DNA of 64,000 nucleotides, taken from assembly GCF_047495875.1 (NCBI RefSeq), contig NC_092460.1, positions 3,839,520 to 3,903,519 of the forward strand, in the 5' to 3' direction. Of the stretch, positions 1-10,982 are shown in pieces. Both the position numbers and the translations under genes were made by a program. The notes under the pieces were generated by a model, which had not been told where the DNA came from, ran no database searches, and worked only from the letters and a program-made list of their open reading frames with translations. The stretch's first letter is position 1. Every line of letters starts with the position of its first letter. Source of the stretch: Pithys albifrons albifrons. Taxonomy: Eukaryota > Chordata > Aves > Passeriformes > Thamnophilidae.

Positions 1-2623
1 TGAGTGACCCTCATTGCTCTGCCATGTCCCCCCAAACCAAAGGTCTCTGTGGAGAGCCTCAGGGGCTGTAGCCACCTTGGCCAGCAGTGCAGCACAACAT
101 GACTCCATCTGAGTGACACAGCTGGTGGCACAGTCTGCCCAAGCACACACTCAGAACCTGTTTCTAGGGTAACTCCACAGCCCAAATGCCTGCTAACAGT
201 TCAAGTTCTTCTGGCTTTTTGTCAAGGAATACAGAGCTGTGCACTCAGAGACAGCTGTGCAATGTAAATCAAAGCATGGGGACTATCCAAAGATCTTCAC
301 AAGGGCATTCCTGGTCCCTCTTGCATAGGTCAAAACTTGAACAGCCAAACAAAACAGCCCTTTGCACAGCTGATGTAACACTGCTTGGGTTTCAGGAGTG
401 GTTCCCAGTGTTGTTAGACAGCCAGGCTCCTCATCCACTGCAAAGGTCTGAACTGGGAGCTGCAGAATAAAATCCAGTAAATCAATAGGCAACCACAGGC
501 AGGGAGCAGAGTGCTAAATCACAGCAATGCTAATTTAGATCTAATTAGGAATGTCAGGGAGCTGTGTCCTCAACACTGGCCAATTCAGCCCTGTCAGGAT
601 GGAAGCACTTCCAACACATGCAGAGAAGCTGATGTTCAAGAAGAAATGGAAGAGATTAAAGATCAAATCGAGGGCACCTGTGAAATTTGGCTGCTCCTGT
701 GCACAGAGAGCTGGTGCACCAAAGCTGCCCAAATAAATCCCACTGCTGAGACACGAGTCTGTGCTCCACACCCTGCTCCAGCTCCAGACCTGGCCCCTTC
801 TGCTGTTCCTAGAGGGAAATCTGAGTTGAAACCCAGGCTGGGGATACTTTTCACCTCTCAGCAAAGCTAATTTGCTTTTTTAATACATGTTCTCATGAAG
901 AACCTTATGCATAGAGGTCCCCAAAGGCACAAAACAACCAACACTTCCCTCCCTTCCCGTGTAGCTGTTTTGCTGTGAGTGCAACTCAATGTCTGCTAAT
1001 GACACATTGAGTCAGTCTCAGGGGTGAAGTTACCTGAGCAGCAGAGAAATGTTAGGCTCAAATGAACACCTCCACAGCTGCCTGAAACTCGGATAAAACA
1101 GACTGGATAAAATGTTTCTGCATCCCAGTGCTGTGCAAAGCACAGGGCAGAGCCTCACTCTGCCTGGGTTTCCATGGAGGAGGAAGATGCACCTTCAGCA
1201 TCAGGGGAACAGGGTGGGAGTGATGCTGCTCACAGCAGCTGTAGAACAGAAACACCACAATCACCTCTGGTTTTTCCCATCCCTCAAGTTTCTGCTTTTT
1301 TTTTTTTTAAGCTGGAGCATATATTTTATCCAGAAGGAAGGTCTTTTGAAACAACTTCTGAACTACAGGGTTTTAGTTCTTCCTAATCCAGAAGGAAATA
1401 ATTGAATTCAAAGGATCTCTAATGGCCTGTGGAGGCTTGGCTGGCAAAAAGTGCTGCCAGGACTTCCTTTAAAAGAAACCCAGGTTTGTTAGTTTGGTGA
1501 ACACAATTAAAATGCACAGCAGTCCCTCTCTAATAGCTCGTAAGAGACTTCAGTGGGATTGTTTGACTGTGAACTCTGCATTTCCCTAAAATCCTCCCTC
1601 CATTCACATCATTAAAATGTTTTTAGAAACACTGAATAAACAACACAGAGGGCTTTTCTATTGCATGGAACTGAAATACAGGAAAAAGCAAGAAAATAGC
1701 TAAACTTCAACAGGAAAAGCATCTCCAGATTTCCAAAAGAGATGATGCAGATAATAGAGGCATTTATAAGACTTTTTTTCATCTAAGGCTGGAGAAATGG
1801 TGGCAGCACCTTGTTTATGGGGTTGATGAATCAGATGGAGCACTTCCCTGCTTTTGTGTCTCTGCTAATTGCCCTTTAATGGAAACTACTTACTTTATTG
1901 GTGTAAAAAAATGCCTTGAAGTATATTTTCTAGGCAAAAAGCCCAGTGCTTTAATTAATACCTAGAAATGATCACTGATTAATGATACCAGTTTAGGGCT
2001 GTGCACAAAGGTTTTTTGCTCAACTTCTCTCAAAAATCAAGAAGATTAATGATGGTACAGAAAGCTCCACCCTTGAAAATACTTTGTGATGGAGAACACA
2101 AACAATATCTAAAAACTGCAGAGGGGGTTGTGAAGGAGAGGGGATTGCACCAGAGTGCCTTCAGGAGGAACAGCCTCATCACTGCTGTGTCTTTCCCATA
2201 GACTCAGAGAAGATCACATTTTCCCCTCCATCTTCTACTAGCTTTATTTTCCCAGAAAATGTCTTTTTTTTATGTCCCCTCAATAGAGAAGGCTGGATAT
2301 ATTTTAAGTCTCAAATTCCTGATTTATGTTAGTCAATACACTTGTTCCTTGAAGGGTGGAAGGAAGCTAATAAAACAAAAATCTACATTAAACACCAATC
2401 TGTTTCTATGGTTTAATGCTGTAGGAAATCACAAACTGCCAAACCCTTCAGGTATATCAGAATCCACTTTGTAGAGCATAATTCATTATTTGACTACAAC
2501 ATTTATGTAAAACCCAGGTGTGGGGTAAATCAGGTGATAATTATTTGGCCGTGGAGATGTTGTCATCACACTTATTATATAATTCTTACTATACCTGTTT
2601 GTCACACATCAATACAAGAGAAG
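1..2623. other. Non-coding stretch, no gene recognised
   Basis: I see only short open frames on both strands, none resembling a known protein. At 511-870 (+) and 541-864 (-) frames of about 110 codons overlap on opposite strands, which is typical of a locally stop-poor, GC-richer patch rather than of a gene. There is a poly-T run near 1296-1308. No splice-bounded exon, CpG island or repeat family is recognisable. Probably intergenic or intronic. Confidence 0.6.
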
Positions 2624-2750
2624 TCACAGAATCCTCAAATGAATTGGGTTGGAAGGGATCTTAAAGATCCTCAGCTCCATCCCCTGCCATGGATGGGGAC
2701 ACCTTCCACTAGACCAGCTTGCTCCATGCCCTGTCCAACCTGACCTTGTG
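2624..2750 (-). mobile_element. CR1 LINE 3'-end fragment
   Basis: Read on the minus strand, this is the 3' untranslated end of an avian CR1 (chicken repeat 1) non-LTR retrotransposon. On the plus strand it shows the inverted terminus TCACAGAATC, then GAATTGGGTTGGAAGGGA, TTAAAGATC, CCTGCCATGG and ACACCTTCCACTAGACCAG, in CR1 order. Only about 125 bp remain. It is 5'-truncated, as most CR1 copies are, and has no reverse transcriptase. A 163-codon plus-strand frame starting inside it (2649-3140) is an antisense artefact. CR1s of this 3'-end type are common in bird genomes; I cannot assign the subfamily without a library. Confidence 0.92.
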
Positions 2751-5356
2751 TGGAATCACTCTAAAAACCACCTCCTCTGCCAAAAGCCCTGGGAGCAGGT
2801 GGATGCCAGGAGGAGGATCTCAGGCAGGGAGGGCAGTGGGGCCAGGCTGCCTCCCCCTGCCCTGGGCACACACACAGCACAGGCACCCTGGCTGCTGGCA
2901 CAGCCTGTGTGCCCAATGCTGAGCTGTCCCACAGCCAGAGATGAGCCCCAGGAGCCTCACAGGCAGTTTTCCAAGCACACCAGGAGAGCCTGTACCAAAC
3001 ACAGCTGGGCTCTCCCCAAGCCACCAGTTCCAATCCCAGCCAGGGGAACTTTGCCATTTCACATGATGGCAAGATCTGAAGTGCTCCAGTGTCCTGGAGC
3101 TACCATAAAAGCTTATTCAATTATTAATAACCTAAATTAAAACATGCAGGAGCAACTACTGTGCCTTTGGGGGCTGGGGCCAGAGGCATCTGCAGCCTTT
3201 GCAGCCTCCCCTCATGCCCAGGCTGTCTGGATGCTGCAATCCCTGTCCAGGCAAAGCTCCTGCTGGATAAAAATCATTTTGCTTAGTGAGGACAAAGGTG
3301 CAGCACACACTGCCCCAGCATCGGTGCCTCTTCCAGCCAACCAGCTCCCTCCCAATTGTCCACCCCTTTGCTGACACATGAGGCTTTATTCAGGAGTTGA
3401 ATACATTCAGCAGTGTTATTTGCCAGTGTTGTTGCTCAGTCCTATACTTTTTTTGCTTTATTGTTCCATGAAAGTGCTGCTCATTTCCAACGTGAGCACA
3501 CAAGGAGAATGGAAAAGACTGTTGCCATGTAGTAGGAAGATGTAGGCTGGAGAGAACATCTAACTCATAATTTAATTAATATTACATATTAATAATGAGA
3601 CTTGTGCCCTCTCCCCAGCCCCACTGAACTCTCTGAGACAAGGAGAGGGTTGTACCATAAACACAGGACCTTCTCCCTTCAGCCTCCCAGCCCTGGCACA
3701 TTCTCCTCATCAGAGCCACAACCGTATGGTGCACAGGGAAGGATCTCCACATTAAATCTCTGGATATCAGTCATCAGTTGTAGAAAAACATTCTCTGATA
3801 GCACCTGCAGTTTTCCTGATAGCTGGAGCAGTTTGCCTGCCAAAAGCACACATGGCAGCTGCTCTACCAGAAGGAGAACAATATCAGATAAGGCACTTCT
3901 GTAATGTCATTTAGACAAACAAGTGTAAAGAATAAATGTAAAATATTATCAGCTCTTGTTCTTTGTTTGCCTTGAAAAATTAAGAAGGGCCAGGGTGAGT
4001 ATAACTGAAATCAAAGCAGCCCTGAAGGCCTTCTCTGCAATTAGCAGCTCTACCTGCAAACGAGGCCAGTATAGAGACATTTATGCCACAGAGGATTGTT
4101 CGTTGTTATGACTCATGACACTTGTCCAAGGGAGATAAGAGACACCAAATGACTTCTGTGCCAGAATAAATAGGAGCATTACAGGGACTTTGGGGGCCCA
4201 CTGTGCCAGAAAGCAATTGGAAACACAGCAGACATGACAGTATCAGCAATATGTACCACACAGGCTACATTTTCCTCTGTGCAAAATGCCACCTGCTCCG
4301 TGGCTCTCTCCACAGTATATTATTGCACCTTACAAATTTTCAAGAATTAGCAGTTTCAGCAGCTACCTTTTAGTCCTTATCCACATTTTCCTCCTACTGC
4401 AAACCCTGTGAGTGGTTTGTAACCCCTTACCAGAGGAGAGAGGAGAGAGATCTGCCTGCTTTTCTGCACAGTGGTCTCACACTGCCACATCCGAGGAGCG
4501 TATCCAGACACTTGGATTATCCTGCTCTTGGAAGGTGTAGCAGTTCTTAGATGGAAAAATAACTGTGAATGCTTCCTTTTCATGCTGTAAAAAGACAGCA
4601 ACAGATGGCAGAGCGAGGAGGGCAATAACAAATCAGTCCTTTGGCCTTCCTGCAGTTCCTTCCTCCTCTGAGACAGTCTCACAAGCTCCACGTAATGAAT
4701 GAATAGCAGGGTGCTATCATCATCCTTCTGTTTCCCCCTTTTCCCAGCTACTTGTTACACTGCAAAGAGCTCCTGCACCTGGAACCACAGACATCCCAGG
4801 ATCTTTTTATCCTCAACACATCTTGGAGCATTGATGTTTGTACTGTAGCTTTTCAGAAATGTATTTTCCTCGAGAAAGAATTGCTGCAAGCCAATATTCA
4901 CACGTAAGGACTTCTTTAGCTCAAAAACTCCTTGGAGTACAGAACTTTTTCTACCCCACTGAGAACAGAGAACCTGCATTTGGGCTGGGCAAGGCACCCA
5001 TCCTGGTTTGGATGCTGAGACTGGGAGGTCAAATTACCCAGGACATAAGCCAGGTAAGCAGGTGCTTCCAGCTACCTCACAATAAAGATCTTGGGAGCTG
5101 TTTCCTCCTCTCACTAAAGTGCAGCAACACATCTGTACTCTGAGGTTCAACTTTATAGTTATTCTCAGGGTTTTAAAGTTTTCCTCATAAGAGTATTAGA
5201 CCCCCATTGGGATATCTCTTCAAAAAACATGAATACTTGAAGATAAATGCTGTGAATAAATAACATCACCATTTTCTTAGGCACCAGCATGATAATACTA
5301 ACATGGAAAGCTGTAAACAGCTACCAATTTTGTTCATTTAAGTTTTTTCTTCTTAG
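2751..5356. other. Non-coding stretch with one exon-like segment
   Basis: Mostly unique-looking sequence. The segment 2750-3380 is GC-richer and has long frames on both strands, again without recognisable homology. A palindromic AT-rich spot with arms TTAATAT/ATATTAA lies near 3576-3592. On the minus strand, 4431-4584 is flanked by a good acceptor (CTGTCTTTTTACAG) and a good donor (GTAAGG) and is open in one frame; it is described under findings. No gene can be named. Confidence 0.55.
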
Positions 5357-5377
5357 AAATAATAATAATAAAAAAAA
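5357..5377. repeat. (AAT)n / poly-A microsatellite
   Basis: Four AAT units run into a stretch of A. Simple sequence, no function inferred. Confidence 0.8.
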
Positions 5378-6809
5378 CAGAAAAGGATATTTTGGACCCT
5401 CTCTATTCAGTTTAACTGCAATAACAATGAAAATATGCATAACCCTTTTTCTCCCACTGCCATTCCATGCTTCAGTGAGCACAATAATAAACTGCGTTGC
5501 GTGAGAAATTGATGTCAACATTTTAGCTTTGGACTCCAACTTATTTGATCTAAACTTTGAACAACTTGGCTTAGATCCTAAGAGTCTGCTGAGCAACTCC
5601 AAATCCCTCAGAAAACAACACGTGTAGGCCGGGTACCACCTCGACAGCAGATGCTCTCAGTGAAAGGAAATGTCATAATGTTGGCTGGTGTCTCCAAACA
5701 GTTCTGTCCTCCCAGAAGTCTCACTTCCATGCAGTGACATCCTGCCAAGGAGCACAACTTTGCTCAAGTCTCCTTTTGTCTGCAAAGCAGCAGCTGCAAA
5801 GACAGAGCCCACAGCACATCCAGGAGGGATGTATATTTAGTTTCCTGTTCTTGGCATTGGGCTCGTTTTGCTGGTGGAAGCATTCATCAGGAGTGGGAGC
5901 ATTCACGGGGCTTTACAATTGGTCTCTTTATAGCTGTACAGCTACTGCTGACAAAACATTTGGACATTCAATTACTTCTGCTGGAGTAGAACATGATTCC
6001 AAGTTAAGGGAGTTTGCTCTGGGCAAGGTGGGGAATATCATTATTTGCACAAATCCCTGCAACGATCTGATTACAGCTGGGGCTGGTGTGGTGTTATCGT
6101 TTGGTTAAGTCAAAGCTTCTGCTTTTTCATTTCTGCAATTGCTGGCTAAGTAGATTGATTATGTATGAGATGAAAGCATGTAGGAGTATGCTAATGCTGA
6201 TGTTAAGAGCAGCCTTTTATCTTGCAGCATTAAGTGAATGGAGGAAAGAATGACAGAATTGGCTGCTGTGAGCTCAGGCGAGGTCCCTTTAGCTCTTTTT
6301 TTTTGCTCAGAGTCATGAAAGTTTGTAATTCACCTCAGAAGTTCCTGTGTCCAGGGGACAGCACTGAGAACTCACAGCAGCTGCACCTCAGACAGTCAAA
6401 GGCTTCCTCTTTATCTTTGCTTTTCTCTTTACAGATGGGACAGTATAAATAAGCCACAGTAAAGCCGAAAGTCAAGTCCCAGTGCCGAGACTATGAACAG
6501 TCAAACTCATTTGATTCCAGCTGAGACACCAATTCTCCATATGCTTCCCCACTTACCTCATCAGAGCTAATGGGACTAATGCTAACACAGAAAGCCAAAT
6601 AAACACAGGGAGCATTAATGTTTTCCTCTGCAATGACCTTTCCATGAGACCTGGGCAATACATTCACAATGAATCCTTGAAGATTTTCACAAATCGTTGC
6701 ACAATCCCTCCAATGACAAGGAGGTCTTGGCTTTATGAAAAAAAAAAAATCACTTTCCATACTCTGAAATAACAGCAGCATTTGTACCCATAATTTTTGT
6801 GTGGAGATA
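5378..6809. other. Non-coding stretch, possible conserved element at 5880-6240
   Basis: No gene is recognised. The part from about 5880 to 6240 is rich in ATTA/AATTA and TGATT-like words without simple repeats, the texture often seen in vertebrate conserved non-coding elements. This is an impression only. A 124-codon plus-strand frame (5734-6108) crosses it but resembles no protein I know. Confidence 0.4.
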
Positions 6810-6839
6810 ACATACATACATACATAAATAAATAAAAAG
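6810..6839. repeat. (ACAT)n-(AAAT)n microsatellite
   Basis: About four ACAT units pass into AAAT units. A small compound tetranucleotide microsatellite. Confidence 0.8.
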
Positions 6840-8800
6840 ACATCAAATGTGTTGTTTCCCAAGTCTTCCCTTAGAGCCAGAGGCTCTCCAGTTCCCACCC
6901 ACACCAAGGTTCTCTGCATCACAGGAAAACTGAAGGGCAGTCATTTGGACAAGGTCTGCTGGAATCCTCCCACCACTTTGTTCTCCTCCAATAATTCAGT
7001 CATCATAAAACCAGGTATGAGGCCATTTATCACCGGAATGCACTTGCTTACATCTTTCTTAAAGTTCAAAGCAGCAAGAACTAACGGAGAATACAGAGCT
7101 TTGTTTTTCAACAAGGAGTTAGAAATGTTCTATGGGATCCAGCAATTTATTTCTCCTGGCAGAGGGAGGAGGACCTTACCCAGGAGTGACTCCAAGTGCT
7201 GTAGCTGAGGCTGCTGCAGGTCAGAGCCTCCCTCACCTCTGGGCTGCAGCTCAGCAGCAGGTTTGGGCTGTTAAAAATAATTTGCTGATATTCACAACTG
7301 CGAGGAGCACTTTTCACCACACAATATAGATATTTGATAAAGCAGAGCACAACAGAACCTCTTTCTCTCTTGACTGTAATTTCGATAAAAAAGCTTTTCT
7401 TTCAACCTGATTGCCCCCAAAATTAATAATTTCTTTTTTTTTTTTAAAACCTACCTCCTTTCCATGGGTGGGGTCTGGTTTAAGTTGCAAAGAAACAAAA
7501 GCCACTATCTGAGTAAAACAGATCTGTGTCCATACAAAGCTGTGATTAAAATACTTCACAGCTGTGAAGCTGCAGAGGTCATGCTGACCAGTGTTACTTC
7601 ATAGTGTCTCTTGTGCATTATAATCTGTACATTCTCTTGTCTTCTATAAAACTTTTAAATTTCTGAGGCAAGAACTCCTTTTTTCATCTATCTTTGAAGC
7701 TCCTTAGATTGCAAGGTGTGTGACTGGAACTCAAAATACAACACTAACATAAATAAACCCACAACTGTTACACTCTTGAAGGAAATCTCTTGTCTCCAGC
7801 ATCTCCCAGACATTGCAAATGAACTGAATAATCTGATTGGCAATAGACTCCTTTCCAAGGTAGAGCTGAAGGATATCAGAAGGCCCACAGAACAAAACAT
7901 AAACACAGGACAGAGTGACCCAGAAGTCAGAACTGGAAGAGCTCCAAGAGCCCTTTGTGTGCCCAAGGAAGAGGAGCTGATGAAGACAGAGGGTCTTGAG
8001 GACCCCAGACCCAATTCCAGGGTGTGGACCAGAGGTGGGACTGGGGCTGGACTGAGAAATGTGTAAAGCAATGATTGGAGGGATCTTATTATAAAAGCCA
8101 TGGAAACAAGAACTGGAACACATGCATGTCATCCTGTATTCCTGTGGGCTGTAGGCCTGTGTTATTAAAGGACCTTTACTTTTTATCCTACCCTACACTA
8201 ACGTGGCTCAGAGTTCTGCTTTGGGGGGGTCACTCATGGCATCAGTTTGGCTGGTGGGTGGGTTTAAAACAAAAAGCAGTTATATCCATTCTGCTTATAT
8301 ACCAGAACCACTTGCAATGCTCAAGCTTTGGCTTGCTGTTACTATTTTCCAACAAATGTAATATTTATGATAGAAAATGGAATCCCATCCTTGGATTTCA
8401 ACCCACAGAGAGGGCACAAGAGATGCCAAGCACACTGACACTGATGGAAATGCACGAGTGATATCAGGGGACATAAAAGTTCAAGGCTGTAAGAAACCTG
8501 CTGAAAACCATTTGATAAAGGATGTAAACCAAGCAAACAATAGGAATATGAAATAAGAATTAAATTTTAGGAAGCAATGCAATTTATTTGGAAAAACATT
8601 CTCTAGTGATGAGCTGAATCACTGGAGAATATTTTACCTACAAATAAATAGAGAGGCGATAAATTTGCAAATACTGGTCTCTGCAGACTTATCCCTGACA
8701 GTGGAGCTTACAGCAGGGAATCTAATCAGCTGGTGTAAACAGAGATACTGGAATTCAGCCATTAAAATTCAGGAAGTTACTATGCAGTCTTGAGCATAGG
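6840..8800. other. Non-coding stretch; stop-poor patch at 7.7-8.1 kb
   Basis: Three frames of 116-137 codons are open across about 7688-8132, one on the plus and two on the minus strand. At most one could be real, and none has a recognisable domain or clear splice borders, so I treat this as a stop-poor patch. A 13-nt T run lies near 7434-7446. Confidence 0.5.
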
Positions 8801-8837
8801 AAAAAAAAAAACAACAAAAAAAAAAGAAAGGAAAAAA
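8801..8837. repeat. A-rich low-complexity tract
   Basis: Runs of A interrupted by C and G. It could be a decayed poly-A tail, but I see no retroposed body next to it. Confidence 0.75.
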
Positions 8838-9157
8838 GCCTAGATACTAATTTCATTGGTTTCATTTGGGTTTGGATTCATGAACATGCATATTCAACTG
8901 CAATAATTACTTCTCATTCTGTTATTTAGAGTGTGTGTCTTTATAAAGTTTTTCTTAGGAATTGCTAGAGGGTTTTTTCCTTTGACTACAGAACAAACTG
9001 ATTGCAGAGTCCCTCACACCCACTGGAAAGCCAAGCAAGTCCTACAAGATGCCAAAACAGCCACAAGACCTGAAGGCTCTGTTGGTTTTGTTGTGTTTCT
9101 CTTGTTACATTTCTCTACCTTGCTCCACTTCCCCAGTCCAGACACCATTAATGACAC

Positions 9158-9210
9158 AAGCAACCAAGAAATTTGCTGTTAAATCAAAAGCAACCAAGAA
9201 ATTTGCTGTT
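9158..9210. repeat. Two-copy direct repeat, 30-bp period
   Basis: A 23-bp word beginning AAGCAACCAAGAAATTTGCT occurs at 9158-9180 and again at 9188-9210 with no mismatch. The 7-bp segment between copies completes a 30-bp period. It is most simply a recent slippage or short tandem duplication. The period is a multiple of three, so the plus-strand frame crossing it stays open and repeats the same residues; this is not evidence of coding. Confidence 0.9.
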
Positions 9211-9317
9211 CATCCTATTCCACACTTCTGCTGTGACACAACTCCCCTTTTATCGACACAGAGCTCTGCCCAAACCCAGCTCACCAGGCTGAGCTCTTGC
9301 TTCTGGTGCCTGCAAAG

Positions 9318-9655
9318 AATTATAGAATCATAGAATGAATTGGGTTGGAAAAGACCTCTGAGATCATCGAGTCCAACTCTTGGTCCAACTCCAGTCCCTT
9401 TACCAGATCATGGCACTCAGTGCCACAGCCAAGCTCACCTTAAAAACCTCCAGGGATGGGGAATCCACCCCCTCTCTGGGCAGCCCATTCCAATGCCTGA
9501 TTACTCTCTCCGGAAAGAATTTCATTCTGATCTCCAACTTAAGTTTCCCCTGGCAGAGCTTGAGCCCATCGTGCCCCTTGTCCTATTGCTGAGTGCCTGG
9601 GAGAAGAGACCAACCCCCACCTGGCCAGAACTTCCCTTCAGGGAGTTATTTGCAT
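9318..9655 (-). mobile_element. CR1 LINE 3'-end fragment (about 340 bp)
   Basis: On the minus strand this is the 3' end of a CR1. The plus strand begins with TATAGAATCATAGAATG (inverted octamer terminus) and continues TTGGGTTGGAAAAGACCT, GATCATCGAGTCCAACTC, CTCCAGGGATGG, CTGGGCAGCCCATTCCAATG and GGGAGAAGAGACCAA, in consensus order. It resembles the plus-strand copy at 16717-16992 (shared GGGAGAAGAGACC/GGCCTCTTCT and CCATTCCAATG/TGGAACAGGCT blocks), so the two probably belong to related subfamilies. It is truncated before the reverse transcriptase. The open frames across it are translations of antisense CR1 3' sequence. Confidence 0.95.
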
Positions 9656-10292
9656 TGAGCTGTATTTTTAAACATGGACTGTGATGCTTTAGTAGTTCAG
9701 AAGCTGCAGCTTTAAAATAAACAATAAATAGACAGTGTAACAAATAAAACCCACAGGGATGGTGCTGTTGCCTTGCAGGAGGGGCAGGTAAATCAGCACC
9801 AGCTCCTGCACAGCCTTTAGCACAGCACAGGTACAAGATTTGTGTGGTCACTACCCTGTCCTTTAGAAGATTTTAGCCTTCAGGACAGGGCAGGCTGTGC
9901 AAGTCCCTTTCCTGGAGGTTTTTCCTCCAGGTTTCCCACACAGGCACTCCCTGGGTGTCTGTTCCTCTCCCACCACCTCTGAACAAGGGCATGGCAGCTC
10001 CTCACCCACTGACCAGCCCACACTGACCCCTCACACATGAGCCTCACGAGGCTCAGGACAGAGCCCACCATGCCCAGGCTGTGCCACCAGCAGCAAGGGT
10101 CATTTTGGGGTGGATAAGGGCATTTTGGGATGCATAGGGGCATTCTGGGTAGATGGGGGTATTTCTAAGATAACTCTGCCCCCTGAACTACCCCAGGCAG
10201 AGAACAGATCTAGACTTTGGACAACTCAGCCTGCGCCCACAGAAAACCACCACTTAAAATGCTTTGATTTCTCAACTTGATTGAGAGAGGGC
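9656..10292. other. Non-coding stretch between repeats
   Basis: GC-richer sequence with TGGGG/GCATTTTGGG-like imperfect repetition around 10090-10160 (GGGTGGATAAGGGCATTTTG, then GGGATGCATAGGGGCATTCT, then GGGTAGATGGGGGTATTTCT), which is a degenerate tandem of about 20 bp. No gene seen. Confidence 0.5.
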
Positions 10293-10346
10293 ACTCACTT
10301 GACACAAGTCACTCACTTGACACAAGTCACTCACTTGACACAAGTC
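10293..10346. repeat. Minisatellite: 18-bp unit, three perfect copies
   Basis: The unit ACTCACTTGACACAAGTC occurs three times in a row at 10293-10310, 10311-10328 and 10329-10346 with no mismatch. Each unit holds a short inverted repeat (ACTTG/CAAGT) around ACA, so a single strand could form tandem small hairpins. Perfect identity suggests recent expansion and likely length polymorphism. Confidence 0.97.
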
Positions 10347-10774
10347 CCCTCAGCTCCTTGGCCCATGAGGAACATCCCTCTTGCAACCAAACCAGGCTGA
10401 AGGTGCAGCAAAGCCAAGCTGGGGGCACATGTCAGACACGCAGGGCTCTGCCCCAGCCCACGGCACTGCAGATGGCACAGACCCATCCCCAGGCAGGGGT
10501 TTGCTCCCTCCAACCTCTGTTTCTCACTGTAACTTATTCTGCAAGAATATAAATAAGTTCCATTAGCCAGAGCACTGCAGGTTCTGCTGCTCCTCCTTGG
10601 CATCCCTTCCTAGCTCAGTGGGGAGCTGTGGGCACAGAGCAGGGGCTGCACAGTGTTGTCACAGAGGGGTTGTGAGCAGCACCAGGAATAACACCAGTCT
10701 CAGCAATAAATCCCCCAGGCAAACAATTCAGGGAAGAGTAAAACAAGTCTAACCAAAATGAGCCCCTTGGATAT
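10347..10774. other. Non-coding stretch between minisatellite and CR1
   Basis: Short frames on both strands only. No recognisable exon, RNA or repeat. Confidence 0.5.
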
Positions 10775-10982
10775 AAAAAAAGAAGGGAGATTCAGATGAG
10801 ATATAAGGAAGAAATGTTTTAGAGTAAGGGTGGGGAGGCTGCCCCATCCCTGGAAGTGTCCAAGACAAGGGTGGATGGAGCTTCGAGCAACCTGGGCTAG
10901 TGGGAGGTGTCCCTGCCCATGGCAGGGGGTGGGAATGAGATGATCCTTAAAGGCCCCTTCCAACCCAAACCATTCTGTGATT
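10775..10982 (+). mobile_element. CR1 LINE 3'-end fragment
   Basis: Plus-strand CR1 end in consensus order: AGATTCAGATGAGATATAAG, GAAGAAATGTTTTAGAGTAA, CCCCATCCCTGGAAGTGT, CAACCTGGGCTAGTGGGAGG, TGTCCCTGCCCATGGCAGGG, GATGATCCTTAAAGG, CCCTTCCAACCCAAACCATT and a final TCTGTGATT. It matches the same 3' consensus as the minus-strand piece at 2624-2750. There is no coding part. The 5' border is approximate because similarity fades upstream of 10775. Confidence 0.95.

Noticed and set aside
2649..3140. 163-codon plus-strand open frame
   Set aside because: Its first part is antisense translation of a CR1 3' end and the rest is GC-rich sequence that is also open on the minus strand; no known domain.
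4968..5054. Plus-strand segment ending in CCAG/GTAAGC
   Set aside because: The acceptor side (ACTGAGAACAG) is poor; most likely chance.
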